Of a stretch of DNA of 64,000 nucleotides, positions 9,481 through 20,800 are shown piece after piece. Made by a program: the position numbers and the translations under genes. The stretch spans positions 620,001 to 684,000 of the forward strand of contig NZ_JTDV01000001.1 in assembly GCF_000943555.1 (NCBI RefSeq), read 5' to 3'. Under the pieces are notes generated by a model. It was not told where the DNA came from. It did not search any database and saw only the letters and a list, made by a program, of their open reading frames with translations. Source of the DNA: Neotamlana nanhaiensis. GTDB taxonomy: Bacteria; Bacteroidota; Bacteroidia; Flavobacteriales; Flavobacteriaceae. The first letter of the stretch is position 1; each line of letters opens with the position of its first letter.

Positions 9481-10662
9481 ATGACAAACCATAAATCCAC
9501 CCGTATAGAATCAATAGACATTTTAAGAGGCGTTGTTATGGTAATTATGGCATTAGATCATGTTCGCGCTTACTTTCATTACGGTTCGTTTTTTTCTAAT
9601 CCTACAGATTTAGAAACTACAACACCAATTCTATTTTTTACACGATTTATTACACATTATTGTGCGCCTGTATTTATATTTTTGGCAGGAACTTCAGCTT
9701 TTTTATATGGCTCTAAAAAAACAAGAAGTCAGCTTTTTAAGTTTTTAATTACTCGCGGAGTATGGCTAATTATACTTTCAGTAGTAATCAATAATTTTCT
9801 TTGGCAATTCGATATTACTTATAGCTTCATAATTTTACAAGTTATTTGGGCTATTGGGTTGTGCATGATTTTATTATCGGTCATCATCTTTTTACCCATA
9901 AAATATATTTTAATAATAGGGGCTGTTTTAGTGGCAGGACATAATACTTTAGATGGTATAACCATGCAAGGCAATAGCTTTAAAGCTATTGTTTGGTATA
10001 TTTTACATCAACAGCAATTTATTCAAATAGGAAATACGCTTTTTGCATTTTTTTACCCTATAATTCCTTGGTTTGGGCTTATTTGTTTGGGCTATTGTTT
10101 TGGCATTTTGTATAAGAAAGATTTCAATAAAAGTATTAGAAAAAAGTACTTGTTAATACTAGGTATTGGTGCTACAGTTGCATTTTTTATTATTCGTGGA
10201 TTAAATATTTATGGCGATTTAGTGCCATGGGAAACACAAGATACAATGGCAAAAACCATCATGTCGTTTTTTAAAGTTTCTAAATATCCACCTTCGTTAT
10301 GCTTTTTATTGATAACATTAGGGCCAGCACTTTTATTTTTGTATGCTATAGAATCGGTTAAAAATAAAACAACTAACTTCTTTTTGGTTTTCGGCCGCGT
10401 CCCGTTGTTTTATTACTTTTCGCACATCTTTTTAATTCATGTTTTAGCAATTATCGGCATTTTAATTTTTGGCGGAAATTGGCAGCATATGATATTAAAC
10501 TCTGATGTATTTTTAAATGCTAAACTTATAAATTACGGCTATTCTCTTTTTGTGGTTTACTTGGTTTGGATTGCTATAATTATTCTACTTTATTTCCCTA
10601 GTAAAATGTACATGAAGTACAAAACCCAAAATAAAGAGAAATGGTGGTTAAGCTATTTGTAA
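9481..10662 (+). CDS. DUF1624 / HGSNAT-like acyltransferase membrane protein
   Basis: The product is a 393-residue polytopic inner-membrane protein with about ten hydrophobic segments. Its first transmembrane region carries the family signature RIESIDILRGVVMVIMALDHVR, seen in DUF1624 and in the catalytic domain of heparan-alpha-glucosaminide N-acetyltransferase (HGSNAT). The second segment has HYCAPVFIFLAGTSAF. A histidine-containing region near residue 320 (FYYFSHIFLIHVLA) is also typical. These proteins are thought to move acyl groups across the membrane, but the substrate is not known here. It stands alone and converges with the DinB-like gene. Confidence 0.8.
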   Translation: MTNHKSTRIESIDILRGVVMVIMALDHVRAYFHYGSFFSNPTDLETTTPILFFTRFITHYCAPVFIFLAGTSAFLYGSKKTRSQLFKFLITRGVWLIILSVVINNFLWQFDITYSFIILQVIWAIGLCMILLSVIIFLPIKYILIIGAVLVAGHNTLDGITMQGNSFKAIVWYILHQQQFIQIGNTLFAFFYPIIPWFGLICLGYCFGILYKKDFNKSIRKKYLLILGIGATVAFFIIRGLNIYGDLVPWETQDTMAKTIMSFFKVSKYPPSLCFLLITLGPALLFLYAIESVKNKTTNFFLVFGRVPLFYYFSHIFLIHVLAIIGILIFGGNWQHMILNSDVFLNAKLINYGYSLFVVYLVWIAIIILLYFPSKMYMKYKTQNKEKWWLSYL

Positions 10663-10681
10663 TTACATAACTTAGTTTAGC

Positions 10682-11230
10682 TTATTTCTTAAGCCTCCCG
10701 GTAAACAAATTCACATTTGATGTAAACGGATTTCCCGAAGCTCGTCGTAAAGTCACGAGTTGTCCACAATGCCAAATCGCATCTGCAATTGGGCCATTTA
10801 TTATGTTCCAGAACGGGAATTTATCGTTATCAAATTTTGAAATGTCTTCGGTGGCGTTTAAAATATCTGACGCTTTTTTTAAATTCCATAACGTTTGACT
10901 TCGTTTAGCTTCAAATGTCGTTAAGGTCTTTACATCTACAATAGTTTCATCTGAAACACTTTTTAAAATCACGTTGGTCAAAGCCAAAATATGATCGATA
11001 GTTTCTCCACTTGTTCTAGCACTTTCTGCAGCTTTATAACTTAAATCTTCAGCTCGTAATCCTTCACTTGCCCAATAATATCGAAAGCCTAAACCATCAA
11101 CCATACGCGCAGCAATGCTTCCTGCGGTATAACTTTTGGCAGGATCTGGAATTTCATAATACGGTAATTTATCTTGAGCCATACTTAAAACTGAAACCAT
11201 TAAGGTTAGTGCAAACAATAACTTTTTCAT
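10682..11230 (-). CDS. Secreted DinB-like protein
   Basis: From the ATG at 11230 the product is 182 residues with a signal peptide MKKLLFALTLMVSVLSMAQ; an in-frame start 18 nt upstream would spoil it. The mature part is helical (AARMVDGLGFRYYWASEGLRAEDL, SGETIDHILALTNVIL, DAIWHCGQLVTLRRASGNP). It resembles the four-helix DinB/YfiT superfamily, in which histidines on helices bind a metal; H80 and H149 lie in the expected helices. It lies 23 nt after the M28 peptidase gene on the same strand and is probably co-transcribed. Its function is not known. Confidence 0.65.
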   Translation of the reverse strand: MKKLLFALTLMVSVLSMAQDKLPYYEIPDPAKSYTAGSIAARMVDGLGFRYYWASEGLRAEDLSYKAAESARTSGETIDHILALTNVILKSVSDETIVDVKTLTTFEAKRSQTLWNLKKASDILNATEDISKFDNDKFPFWNIINGPIADAIWHCGQLVTLRRASGNPFTSNVNLFTGRLKK

Positions 11231-11253
11231 AGGATTTTTTTTGTACAAATAGA

Positions 11254-12657
11254 TTAATCTTTTAATTCTGAAGGATTTGAAATTGGATTAACCCCATATT
11301 TATCAAATAAATACACAAGTGAAGTCATGGTGGCTGCACCAAGTTCCAATTCGCGCTTGTTTATCGCATCGAAGGTATCGTTACTTGCATGATGATGATC
11401 GAAATAGCGTTGCGAATCTGGTCTTAAACCGCAAAGTACATTACTGTCTGTTTTTAACGGACCAACATCGGCACCACTTCCACCCTTTTCGAAAAAGTGA
11501 ATTAAATATGGTTTAAAAAGTTTTTGCCAACTCAACACTTGCTCGAAAGCCGCATCAGTACAATCGAAACTAAAACCACGTGGCGTGAATCCACCTGCAT
11601 CGCTTTCTAAAGCAAAAATGTGATTTTCGCCTTTCTGCTTAGCAACTTCGGCATATTTATTTCCGCCTCGCAATCCGTTTTCTTCGTTCATAAACAACAC
11701 CACACGAATACTTCGCTTTGGTTTTATGCCCGATTCTTTTAGTAATCGTAACACATCCATTGATTGTACAACACCAGCACCATCGTCGTGAGAGCCATCA
11801 CCTAAATCCCAAGAATCTAAATGTCCGCCAACAATCATGTATTCATTAGGAAATTCGCTTCCTGTAATTTCTCCAATAACATTATACGATTGCACATCGG
11901 CCAATTGCTTACAACTTTGTTTGAAATAAAACTGAATATTTTTATTAAGCGTAAGCATGGTACTTAACAATTCGGCATCGTTAGTACTTATTGCTGCTGA
12001 AGGAATGCGTTTGTTTGCAGGAAGATCGCCATAAGTCATACTTCCTGTGTGTGGTAAATCGTCAAGTCGTAAATTCATAGAACGTACAATAACGCCAACA
12101 GCACCATACTTTGCCGCTTCTAAAGCTCCGGCGTAACGTTGATTTACACAACCGCCATAAGCATTAAACGTTTGAATTAAATCGGCTTGCATTGGTCGAT
12201 TGTAAAACACAATTTTACCTTCAATATTTTCTTTTCCTAATTTCTCTAATTCTTCAAAATTATGAACCTCAACCACATTTGCCTTTAAACCTAAAGCAGG
12301 TGTTGCAATAGAGCCACCAAGCGCACAAATATTTACATCGGTGGTTTTTCCTGGTTTGCTTTCAATAAAGGCGTATTCTTTAGCACCACGAATCCAACGC
12401 GGTACCATTACGGGTTGTAACCACACTTTATCTAATCCCAGTTTTTCAAGTTCTTCTTTGGTGTAAGCCACCGCTTTTTCGGCACCTAATGAGCCTGATA
12501 AACGGCTTCCTATTTGATTAGAAAGATGATTTAACCAATCGTAACTTTTTCCGTTGGTTAATGATTGTGTGTAAATGGTTCGTAAAACGGTTTCGTCGGT
12601 TTGCGAAAACCCTAAAATTGAAGCGAATACTAATGTTAGTAAGGTTAGTTTTTTCAT
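11254..12657 (-). CDS. Secreted M28 family metallopeptidase with PA domain
   Basis: This zinc aminopeptidase-type enzyme is exported by a signal peptide (MKKLTLLTLVFASILGFSQ; start at 12657, with a longer start possible at 12666). Numbered from the 12666 start, a PA-like insert occupies roughly residues 125-245. The di-zinc site is recognisable: H282 and D284 in GGHLDSWD, D294/D295 in SHDDGAG, E328/E329 in NEENGLRGG, D354 in ESDAGGF, and H in HHHASNDTFD. This is the carboxypeptidase Q/aminopeptidase-like arrangement. It probably trims peptides in the periplasm. It is followed closely by the DinB-like gene. Confidence 0.9.
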   Translation of the reverse strand: MKKLTLLTLVFASILGFSQTDETVLRTIYTQSLTNGKSYDWLNHLSNQIGSRLSGSLGAEKAVAYTKEELEKLGLDKVWLQPVMVPRWIRGAKEYAFIESKPGKTTDVNICALGGSIATPALGLKANVVEVHNFEELEKLGKENIEGKIVFYNRPMQADLIQTFNAYGGCVNQRYAGALEAAKYGAVGVIVRSMNLRLDDLPHTGSMTYGDLPANKRIPSAAISTNDAELLSTMLTLNKNIQFYFKQSCKQLADVQSYNVIGEITGSEFPNEYMIVGGHLDSWDLGDGSHDDGAGVVQSMDVLRLLKESGIKPKRSIRVVLFMNEENGLRGGNKYAEVAKQKGENHIFALESDAGGFTPRGFSFDCTDAAFEQVLSWQKLFKPYLIHFFEKGGSGADVGPLKTDSNVLCGLRPDSQRYFDHHHASNDTFDAINKRELELGAATMTSLVYLFDKYGVNPISNPSELKD

Positions 12658-12913
12658 TTTTACCATATTAAACTTTAAAAATAATATTTCTGTGGATTCT
12701 ATATGGAAACACCATGCTTAAAATTGTGTTAAGACTTTTATTTTGAAAACGCTAATTCGCGCTAACGATTGCAGCGGCATCCTTTATGTAAAATCTAAAA
12801 CCCTAAAACACAGTTTTAAAACCAAATGTATTTTATAGTTCACAGCACATTATGATTAACCTCTCTTTTTACATAAAGATATAGCGGAAAGCGTGTTAAA
12901 GCGCCCAAAAGAA

Positions 12914-13765
12914 TTATTCGCTACTGAGCTGTTTTTTGTAAGCTTCGAGGTTGGCTTTGATGTCGTCGTCTAGCTCAGGCTCAACAATATCGGTGTATTT
13001 CATGAGCTCGTCGTAGATGGTTTTTGCGACAATATATCTGGCTGTAGGTTTGTCGTCGGCAGGAATGACGTACCACGGCGCATGCGGTTTCGAGGTTTTG
13101 TTGATGGCATCCTCGTAGCAATCTTGATAGGCATCCCAAAGTTTGCGCTCCTTTAAATCGCTTGGTGAAAATTTCCAGTTTTTTTCCTGTTTTTCAAGTC
13201 GACGTAATAATCGGTTTTTCTGTTCATCTTTTGATAAGTTTAGGAAGAATTTGAAAATGATGGTACCGTTTTGCGCAATGTGTTTTTCGAAATTATTAAT
13301 CTGTTCGAAACGCTGTTCCCAAAAGGCTTCGTTAACATCTTCCACCGTGTTTACATCAGGTAAATTTTCACCTAAAATGTACTCGGGATGCACGCGCGTT
13401 ACCAACACATTTTCGTAATGCGTACGGTTAAAAACGCCAAATTTACCGCGAGCTGGTAAAGCAATGTAGTGACGCCAAAGATAATCGTGATCGCGTTCTA
13501 AATCGGTTGGTACTTTAAAACTTTGCACCTCAATTCCGCGCACGTTAAACTCCTTAAAAACCTCGCGAATTAGGCTATCTTTTCCTGCCGTATCCATGCC
13601 TTGTAAACAAACCAAAACCGCATATTTATTGTGCGCATACATGGTGTTTTGCCAATCGCCAAGGTCTTTACGAACGTCTTTCAGCTTTTTCTTGGCGTCG
13701 TCTATAACAACTTTGGTTTCAAAATCCTTTAAGGCTATGGGTTTGGATACTTTGTAATCGCTCAT
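12914..13765 (-). CDS. ppk2: Polyphosphate kinase 2 family protein
   Basis: This 283-residue cytosolic enzyme transfers phosphate between polyphosphate and nucleotides. The Walker A loop is GMDTAGKD (residues 56-63). The lid and Walker B region is visible as GVFNRTHYENVLVTRVHPEY, and ALPARGKFGVF and LRRLEKQEKNWKFSPSDLKER are typical of the group annotated as polyphosphate:nucleotide phosphotransferase. The preference for AMP, ADP or GDP cannot be decided from sequence. It is 54 nt downstream of the haloperoxidase operon and codes in the same direction, but its housekeeping role suggests separate transcription. Confidence 0.93.
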   Translation of the reverse strand: MSDYKVSKPIALKDFETKVVIDDAKKKLKDVRKDLGDWQNTMYAHNKYAVLVCLQGMDTAGKDSLIREVFKEFNVRGIEVQSFKVPTDLERDHDYLWRHYIALPARGKFGVFNRTHYENVLVTRVHPEYILGENLPDVNTVEDVNEAFWEQRFEQINNFEKHIAQNGTIIFKFFLNLSKDEQKNRLLRRLEKQEKNWKFSPSDLKERKLWDAYQDCYEDAINKTSKPHAPWYVIPADDKPTARYIVAKTIYDELMKYTDIVEPELDDDIKANLEAYKKQLSSE

Positions 13766-13819
13766 GTTTGTTTTTATTGCTAAAGATAAGCAAACTGATT
13801 TGGCTATAAAAACGATTTG

Positions 13820-16800
13820 TTAATTGCCTAAAACCACAATTTTACTAAACTTGCTATCTATTTTTAAAATATAAATTCCTGAAGCGGTGCCTTGCGGAAG
13901 ACTAACTGTTGATGACTTTGTGTTTTCGTTGAAGTTGTTTTTCAAATCTTGAAGCAATCCGCCGTTGGCATCGAAAAGCTGAATTTGAGTGGTTTCTGAA
14001 GTGTTAGTGATACTCAACTCTTGATGTGTTGCAATTGGATTTGGATAAATTTTAACTTCGGAAGTATTGGGTTTCGGATTTTCATTTCCGTTTGAAGCTT
14101 TAAAATAAGCGGAAGCAAACGCGAAAGCTTCTTTACCAATTTTTTCGCCAATTATGCGTCCTTGAATATCATCGGCTGGTGGATGAATGCCACCCCAAAT
14201 TCGTGATAAACTACATTGATCGGAAGCATCTTGATAAGTTGCCCATTGTAATTTCACATCAACCGATGGCCCTTCTTCAAACACTAAAAACTCATTTTGT
14301 TTGGCAATAAATTCGCCCATTCCTCCTGGAAAATATTTGGTTCCTGTAATAGCAGTTAACACTTCTGCCGCCGCTCTAGAATAAGTAGAATGCCCTGACA
14401 CAAACCCTGCAAACGGTGGTGTTACGAAGGTTGGACGCTGATATGGCCACCAGTTTTCGGCTAAAATCCACCCTACTCCTGCTTGATCGGTTTCTGGGTT
14501 AAAAATTCCGCTATGTCCTAACCAGGTGTAGAGTTTTATTTTACCTACATGCTCGTTATTTTCGGCTGCCAAAGCATCGTTTTCAGTTATAACTTCAATA
14601 TAACCTTCATCTAAAGGAACTCCATTAGGGTGATAATTTGATAGCGAAGGATTTGAACTCTGACCGATTTCCGCCATATAACGAATTGCCGAAATTGGGC
14701 GAATATAATCATACCAACCTTTGATGCTCCAAGCCGAAATAGCCGCATCATGCATCGCTCCTCCTAAAATAAAATAGGACTTTACATCCCATTCTAAATT
14801 AGAAATAATAGCGCCTTCCCCTGCAAAACGTTTTTCAAACTGTTCGTGGTCGTTTACATAATTTAAAATGGTAAACCAATGTCCTGGAGGTGTTTCGGAA
14901 TCTGGACCGTCTGCCCAAAATTCGGCTAAAACTCTGGTATAATCGCCTCTAGGAACCATTTGCGATTCGTAAGGATGTTGGGTTACAGGGTTTAGGTTGT
15001 AACCCGTTCCTATATCGCCGCCTTCGTATTCATTGTAAAAATCAGGATAATCGTTGTATGATTGTGGTAATGCTTCCAATGAAATATTACCCATAGATTT
15101 TGGCGAAATATCCCAAACAACACCATCGTTTGGTGTATGATGCGATGCCCATTTTGAGACTAATGCAAATCCCCATTTGTAGTTGTCGTCTTCTATGGTT
15201 GGTGGTGCTTCGGGGTTGTGATAGACGTGATAGTTATTTCCGTTTCTAGTGAATGTTGTTTTATCGGTTTCTGTAAGTGAAAAGGGCTCAACATTACCCC
15301 ATTCTGGACTTAAAAAGTCTGGTGTAACACCACCTATTACGTTTCCTGCCTGATCGATAAACGTATTAAAACTTAATGGTTGCCAACGATTCGGATTAAT
15401 TTCAAGCATGCTTGATGGTGTGTCGAGTAACAAAGCCTCATTTACGGGTTGATAATAATCATTATTATATTCATTTGCTTCGTTTGCGCCATCTTGCAAA
15501 CCATAAGCTATAATTTGTTCGGCGATATAATTCCCAAGCGCTATTGGATCTCCTATGGTATAATTGGTATTGGTTATCGTGGTATCATAACCCAATTGTT
15601 GCATTGCTTCATCTAAAATACTTTTAGACAAAGTTGGGTTTGGTGCATTTTTAAACCGAGAGACCAACAAACGATACATGGCGTAACTTATGGTTTTATC
15701 GATTGCTTCTTCCTTGGGTTCTGTGGTTTCAAAACCTTCAAAATTACTATTAAAATCGTGTACCTCATTTCCAATTAAATATGGTTGCGATGATTCATTA
15801 TAAATCGCCCAAGCATCGTACATGGTCACACTAGAATGAAATAAATTACGAGCGTGAACCGTTGGTCGCGCATAATCCTTTCGGATGAGTTCTAATAACG
15901 TCTCATTCCAAATTCTCGCAATGGAGTGTGTTTCGATAACCCTATCTTCTTCAAAAAGCGTCACATCCAAAATTACTGGCGAACTGGTGCAGTTTTCATT
16001 ATTTGCAATGAGACTTACTTGTCCGTTTTCACCATTTCCCCATTGTACCACAATGGTATTATTGTTTTCTTCAAGAACTTCACCACCAGTAACCATCCAA
16101 GTTAATTCAATTTCGGAATCGAATGTATATGTGTAACTTTCAATACTATTTTTATACACTTGATTTACACCGGAAATAGCAGCGGTACTTAAAAAATTGC
16201 AATCTCCCGTGCTAATTGTTGCATAAGGATTATAATTACAAGCACTCGCATTAGTGCAACCATACACCTTTTTACTTGGCTCAGGATTGATTACTTGGTA
16301 TCCGTTATTTTCAATAGCCAAAATATTGGTATTAGCCGCAATATTGTTATGGGTTTCCACAATTCCTGAAGGCCATTTTATGGTAAGTTCTAATATTTCG
16401 GTATCGGCTCCTAAACCAAAATGTACCGGTTTTAAATGTTGCGATAAAAAGCCTTTTCCTGTGTAAAACCGGTGTAATGTACCGCTTGCCGTAGTTACAG
16501 AAACTGTTGTTCCTACTGCATCACGGTTTGAGGTTGTACCTTGTAACTTTACTTTAAACCAATTTACAATGGGATTTGGTTGTGTAAAATCCGTTGTTTT
16601 ATTTTCGTAGAAAAACGAGGTTCTATCATTATTGGTTACAAATATGTCGAGGTCGCCATCGTTATCATAATCGAAAACAGCTTCGGTAACACTTATCGCT
16701 TCATCGTTTAAACCGGTAGCTTCAGAACTGTTTTTAAAACCTTCGCTTCCTAATTCTAATAAGTTTTCGAAATACACATTGTGTCTGTCGCCCGAATTTG

Positions 16801-17845
16801 GGTAATCAAATCCATTGACTATAAATAAATCTTCATCGCGATCTAAATCGAAATCAGAAAAAGACACATCCCAAGCCCAACCTGCATTGTAAATATTAAA
16901 GGTTCGTGCCATCTCCTCAAAACTATTATTTTCGGTTTGCTTCATGAGCACATTATCTCCAATGGTTGTCACATAAATATCGAATTTACCATCGTTGTTA
17001 TAATCGCCAATGGTAACACCCATATCGCCTTTAGAAGTATCTAAACCGTAACCTGCGGCGTGTTCGGTAAAGCTTTCACCTTGGTTATTAATGAAAAGTT
17101 CGTTTGGCCCAGGAATAAAATCGTTTGCGAGATACAAATCTAACCAACCATCATTATTAAAATCGAATGGAATACTTTGGTAAGAATGCTTGCTATCCAC
17201 ATTTTGGATGATGCGACTTTCGTTTGAAAACGTGCCATTACCATTGTTTTTATACAATCTATTTCCTTCGCAATCGCTGTCCCAATCGGCAACGAAAATA
17301 TCTAGAAGTCCGTCGTTATTATAATCAAACCACGTGGCACCTGTATTGATGCAATCGTTGTATTTTTTAAAACCCGCTTGCGTCGTTACTTCGGTAAATG
17401 TGCCATCTTGATTATTATGAAACAACTGCATTTTATTGGTATGCGTGAAGAAAATATCGGGAAAACCATCGTTATCATAATCGCCCCAAAACGCCCCAAA
17501 TTTAAACCCCGTAAATGCAATAGACACCTCGCCTGTTTCTTCCTCGGGAAATAAATTTTCGAGTCCAGAACCTTCCGTCACGTTTGTAAAAGTACCATCG
17601 TTGTTGTTTTGGAATAACTTGCTATGCGTTACCTTAACATTTGCAACATCTTGCGCTTTGGCAACCACAAACATATCGATATCGCCATCGGCATCAAAAT
17701 CGGCCACAGCAACACCATTATTTTGTTCCACAAGGCTTAATCCTGCATAGTTTTCGATGCGTTGGAATGTTTGCGCTGTTAATTTGCGTACACTGCACAC
17801 AACAAGCACCACAATTACAGGAATTATAAAAAGTTTCTTTTTCAT
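13820..17845 (-). CDS. FG-GAP/ASPIC + vanadium haloperoxidase-like fusion, T9SS type A (copy 2)
   Basis: This is a secreted ~1341-residue protein. In order it has: a signal peptide; FG-GAP/VCBS repeats to about residue 430 with many DxDxDGxxD calcium loops (DFDADGDIDMF, DYDNDGFPDIF); an ASPIC/UnbV domain (~445-515, FGLGADTEILELTIKWPSG); a short GCTNASACNYNPYA element; an Ig-like domain (~560-650); and a vanadium haloperoxidase/PAP2 helical domain (~660-1250). Vanadate-pocket motifs are present: YDYIRPISAIRY, FVSGHSTYSRAA and SRIWGGIHPPADD. It ends in a T9SS type A sorting domain (KIYPNPI...). The ATG at 17845 is preferred over 17872 because it begins the signal peptide directly. It is a tandem paralogue of its upstream neighbour, 16 nt away, and the last gene of a four-gene operon. 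Whether it is a haloperoxidase or an acid phosphatase is not decided by sequence. Confidence 0.88.
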   Translation of the reverse strand: MKKKLFIIPVIVVLVVCSVRKLTAQTFQRIENYAGLSLVEQNNGVAVADFDADGDIDMFVVAKAQDVANVKVTHSKLFQNNNDGTFTNVTEGSGLENLFPEEETGEVSIAFTGFKFGAFWGDYDNDGFPDIFFTHTNKMQLFHNNQDGTFTEVTTQAGFKKYNDCINTGATWFDYNNDGLLDIFVADWDSDCEGNRLYKNNGNGTFSNESRIIQNVDSKHSYQSIPFDFNNDGWLDLYLANDFIPGPNELFINNQGESFTEHAAGYGLDTSKGDMGVTIGDYNNDGKFDIYVTTIGDNVLMKQTENNSFEEMARTFNIYNAGWAWDVSFSDFDLDRDEDLFIVNGFDYPNSGDRHNVYFENLLELGSEGFKNSSEATGLNDEAISVTEAVFDYDNDGDLDIFVTNNDRTSFFYENKTTDFTQPNPIVNWFKVKLQGTTSNRDAVGTTVSVTTASGTLHRFYTGKGFLSQHLKPVHFGLGADTEILELTIKWPSGIVETHNNIAANTNILAIENNGYQVINPEPSKKVYGCTNASACNYNPYATISTGDCNFLSTAAISGVNQVYKNSIESYTYTFDSEIELTWMVTGGEVLEENNNTIVVQWGNGENGQVSLIANNENCTSSPVILDVTLFEEDRVIETHSIARIWNETLLELIRKDYARPTVHARNLFHSSVTMYDAWAIYNESSQPYLIGNEVHDFNSNFEGFETTEPKEEAIDKTISYAMYRLLVSRFKNAPNPTLSKSILDEAMQQLGYDTTITNTNYTIGDPIALGNYIAEQIIAYGLQDGANEANEYNNDYYQPVNEALLLDTPSSMLEINPNRWQPLSFNTFIDQAGNVIGGVTPDFLSPEWGNVEPFSLTETDKTTFTRNGNNYHVYHNPEAPPTIEDDNYKWGFALVSKWASHHTPNDGVVWDISPKSMGNISLEALPQSYNDYPDFYNEYEGGDIGTGYNLNPVTQHPYESQMVPRGDYTRVLAEFWADGPDSETPPGHWFTILNYVNDHEQFEKRFAGEGAIISNLEWDVKSYFILGGAMHDAAISAWSIKGWYDYIRPISAIRYMAEIGQSSNPSLSNYHPNGVPLDEGYIEVITENDALAAENNEHVGKIKLYTWLGHSGIFNPETDQAGVGWILAENWWPYQRPTFVTPPFAGFVSGHSTYSRAAAEVLTAITGTKYFPGGMGEFIAKQNEFLVFEEGPSVDVKLQWATYQDASDQCSLSRIWGGIHPPADDIQGRIIGEKIGKEAFAFASAYFKASNGNENPKPNTSEVKIYPNPIATHQELSITNTSETTQIQLFDANGGLLQDLKNNFNENTKSSTVSLPQGTASGIYILKIDSKFSKIVVLGN

Positions 17846-17861
17846 ATAAAAACCAACTCGG

Positions 17862-20800
17862 TTACTTTTCAATAATTACGATTTTATCGGATTGATTATT
17901 GGTTTTCAATATATAAATTCCTGCCGACAATGTTTTAGAAAAATTCAATTCTGTAATTCGGTTAGATTCTGAATAGGTCTTAACAGGAATTTGCAATAAT
18001 CTTCCGTTTAAATCGAATATTTTAAATTCATCATTAGCGTTGGTATTTGATACGAATAATTTATTTGACGCCAATAGCGGATTTGGATAAACAATCCGTT
18101 TCATTGAAGGTTCCTCTTGAATATTTTCGGACTTTGAAAAATATTGCGTTGCAAAATGAAACGCTTCAATCCCCACTTTTTCTCCAATTTTTCTACCCGG
18201 AATATCATCGGCAGGAGGATGAATACCGCCCCAAATTCGTGATAAACTACATTGATCTGATGCATCTCGATAGGTTGCCCATTGTAATTTTACATCAACC
18301 GATGGGCCTTTTTCAAAAACTAAAAAATCATCTTTTTTGGCCACAAATTCTCCCATACCTCCAGGAAAATAAGCGCTTCCAGTAAGCAAAGTTAAAACTT
18401 CGGCCGCAGCTCTAGAAAATGTAGAGTGCCCAGAAACATAACCCGCAAATGGTGGTGTTACAAAGGTTGGGCGTTGGTATGGCCACCAGTTTTCGGCTAA
18501 AATCCAACCCACACCAGCAACATCTTCGTCAGGATTATCAATAAAATTATGACCTCTCCATGCGTAGAGTTTAATTTTTCCAACATGCTCGTTATTTACA
18601 CCTGCTAAAACATCATTTTCGCCTACAATCTCAACCAAACCATGCTGTAAATGAATTCCAGATGTACTGTAATTTGGCAAACTAGTATCGGTACACTGCC
18701 CCATTTCGCACATATAGCGAATGGCCGAAATTGGCCTAATATAATCATACCAACCTTTAACGCCCCAGGCAGCTACAGCGGCATCGTGCATGGCGCCACC
18801 TAAAATAAAATATGATTTAACGTCCCATTCCAAATCGCTTAAAATATCGCCTTCTCCTTCAAAACGTTTCTGCAATAATTCATGATCGTTTACATAATTT
18901 AAAATAGTAAACCAATGCCCTGGTGGTGTTTCGGAGTCTGGTCCATCTGCCCAAAATTCGGCTAGAATTCTTGTATAATCACCTCTTGGAACGACTTGCT
19001 CTTGATAAGGCAATAAGGTTATTGGGTTAATATCATGTCCTTTTCCTATGTCGCCACCTTCAATTTCATTGTAGAATGAAGGATAATCATTGAATGATTC
19101 TGGGAAATCATTACTACTGATATTCCCCATAGATTTTGGTGAGATATCCCATAACACACCATCATCAGGATTTAATTGCGCACTCCACTTAGAAACCAGT
19201 GAAAAGCCCCATTTATAATCGTTAGAATCGTTGTAAGGCGGTTCGCCTGGGTTGTGATAAACTTGGTAGTTATGACCAGATCGATTAAAAGTGGTTTTAT
19301 CATCTTTTGATAAAGAAAAAGGCTGCACATTCCCCCATTCTGGACCTAAAAAATCTGGCGTAACACCACCAATAACATTGCCGCTTTGGTCGATAAAATT
19401 ATTAAAGCTCAATGGTTGCCAACGATTGGGATTGATATTTTCAATAGCTTCTGGATAAGACAAGCTCAATGCTTCGTTTACCGGTTGATAGTATTTATTT
19501 TGATACTGATTAGCTTCATTACTACCATCTTGCATACCAAACGTAATAATTTGAGAAGCAATGTAATTTCCTAGTGCTGCTGGATCTCCTGTACTGTAAT
19601 CTGTGGTTGTGATAGAAATATCGTAACCCAATGCTGCCATAATTTCATCTAAGATGTTTTGGGCAAGCGCAGGATTAGGCGCATGTTTAAATCGATGTGA
19701 TAACAACGTGTAAGCTGCGTAACTAATGGTTTGCTTTTCGGCTTTAGCTTTTGTTTCTTCCGTAGTAAAACCTTCAAAATCGGATTGAAAAGCACCTACA
19801 TTTTGCCCTAGAATATACGGTGATGCATTATCGTTGTAAACCGCCCAAGCATCGTACATAGCCACACTGGTATGAAACAAATTTCGGGCGTGTACTGTTG
19901 GCCGCGCGTAATCTTTTCTTATTAATTCTAATAAAACTTCATTCCATAATCGTGCTACCGATTGCTCTCTGAAATCGACATCATATTCGGATAGCTTTAC
20001 AGTTAAATCGACCGATTTACTAATACATTTTGAATTTTTAACAACCACTGAAACTTTACCCGTACTGCCTCTTCCCCATTTTACAATGATGGAACCATTA
20101 TTCTGCTCCTCTAAAATCTCTCCACCGGTTACCTGCCATGTAAGCGATTCGTTCTCAGAAAACGGATAACTATACGACTCTACACTACCATAAAAAGCCT
20201 TAACAGTTCCTGTTATTTTCTTCGTTTTTAAATAATTGCATTTGCCTGTACTTGTGGTTGCAAAAGGATTATAATTACATGAATTCTCATCGGTGCAACC
20301 ATAAGGTTTCACACTTGGTTCAATATCTAATATTTGAAAACCATTACCTTCAATGGCTAAAATGGTATTGTTTGCAGCAATATTTTTGTGAGTTTCAATT
20401 AAACCTGAAGGCCATGTAATGGTAAGTTCTAAAATTTCATTGTCTGTACCTAAACCAAAATGCACGGGTTTTAAATGTTGACCTAAAAAGCCTTTCCCAG
20501 TATAAAATCGCGTTAAAAAACCAGTTGCAGTCTTTATAAAAACTTTTGTACCAATGGCATCTCGATTTGATGTTGTTCCTTGCAGTTTTACTTTAAACCA
20601 ATTTAAGTTTTCTGCAGGTTGAACAAAATCGGTGATTTTATTTTCGTAGAGGTAAGATGGTCCATCGTTATTGGTTACAAAAACATCTAAATCGCCATCG
20701 TTATCAAAATCGAAAACGGCTTCACTAACGCTAATTGTTGCTTCTCCTAAACCAACCGCTTCAGAACTATTTACAAGCGTAGATTTAAAATTTTCTAATT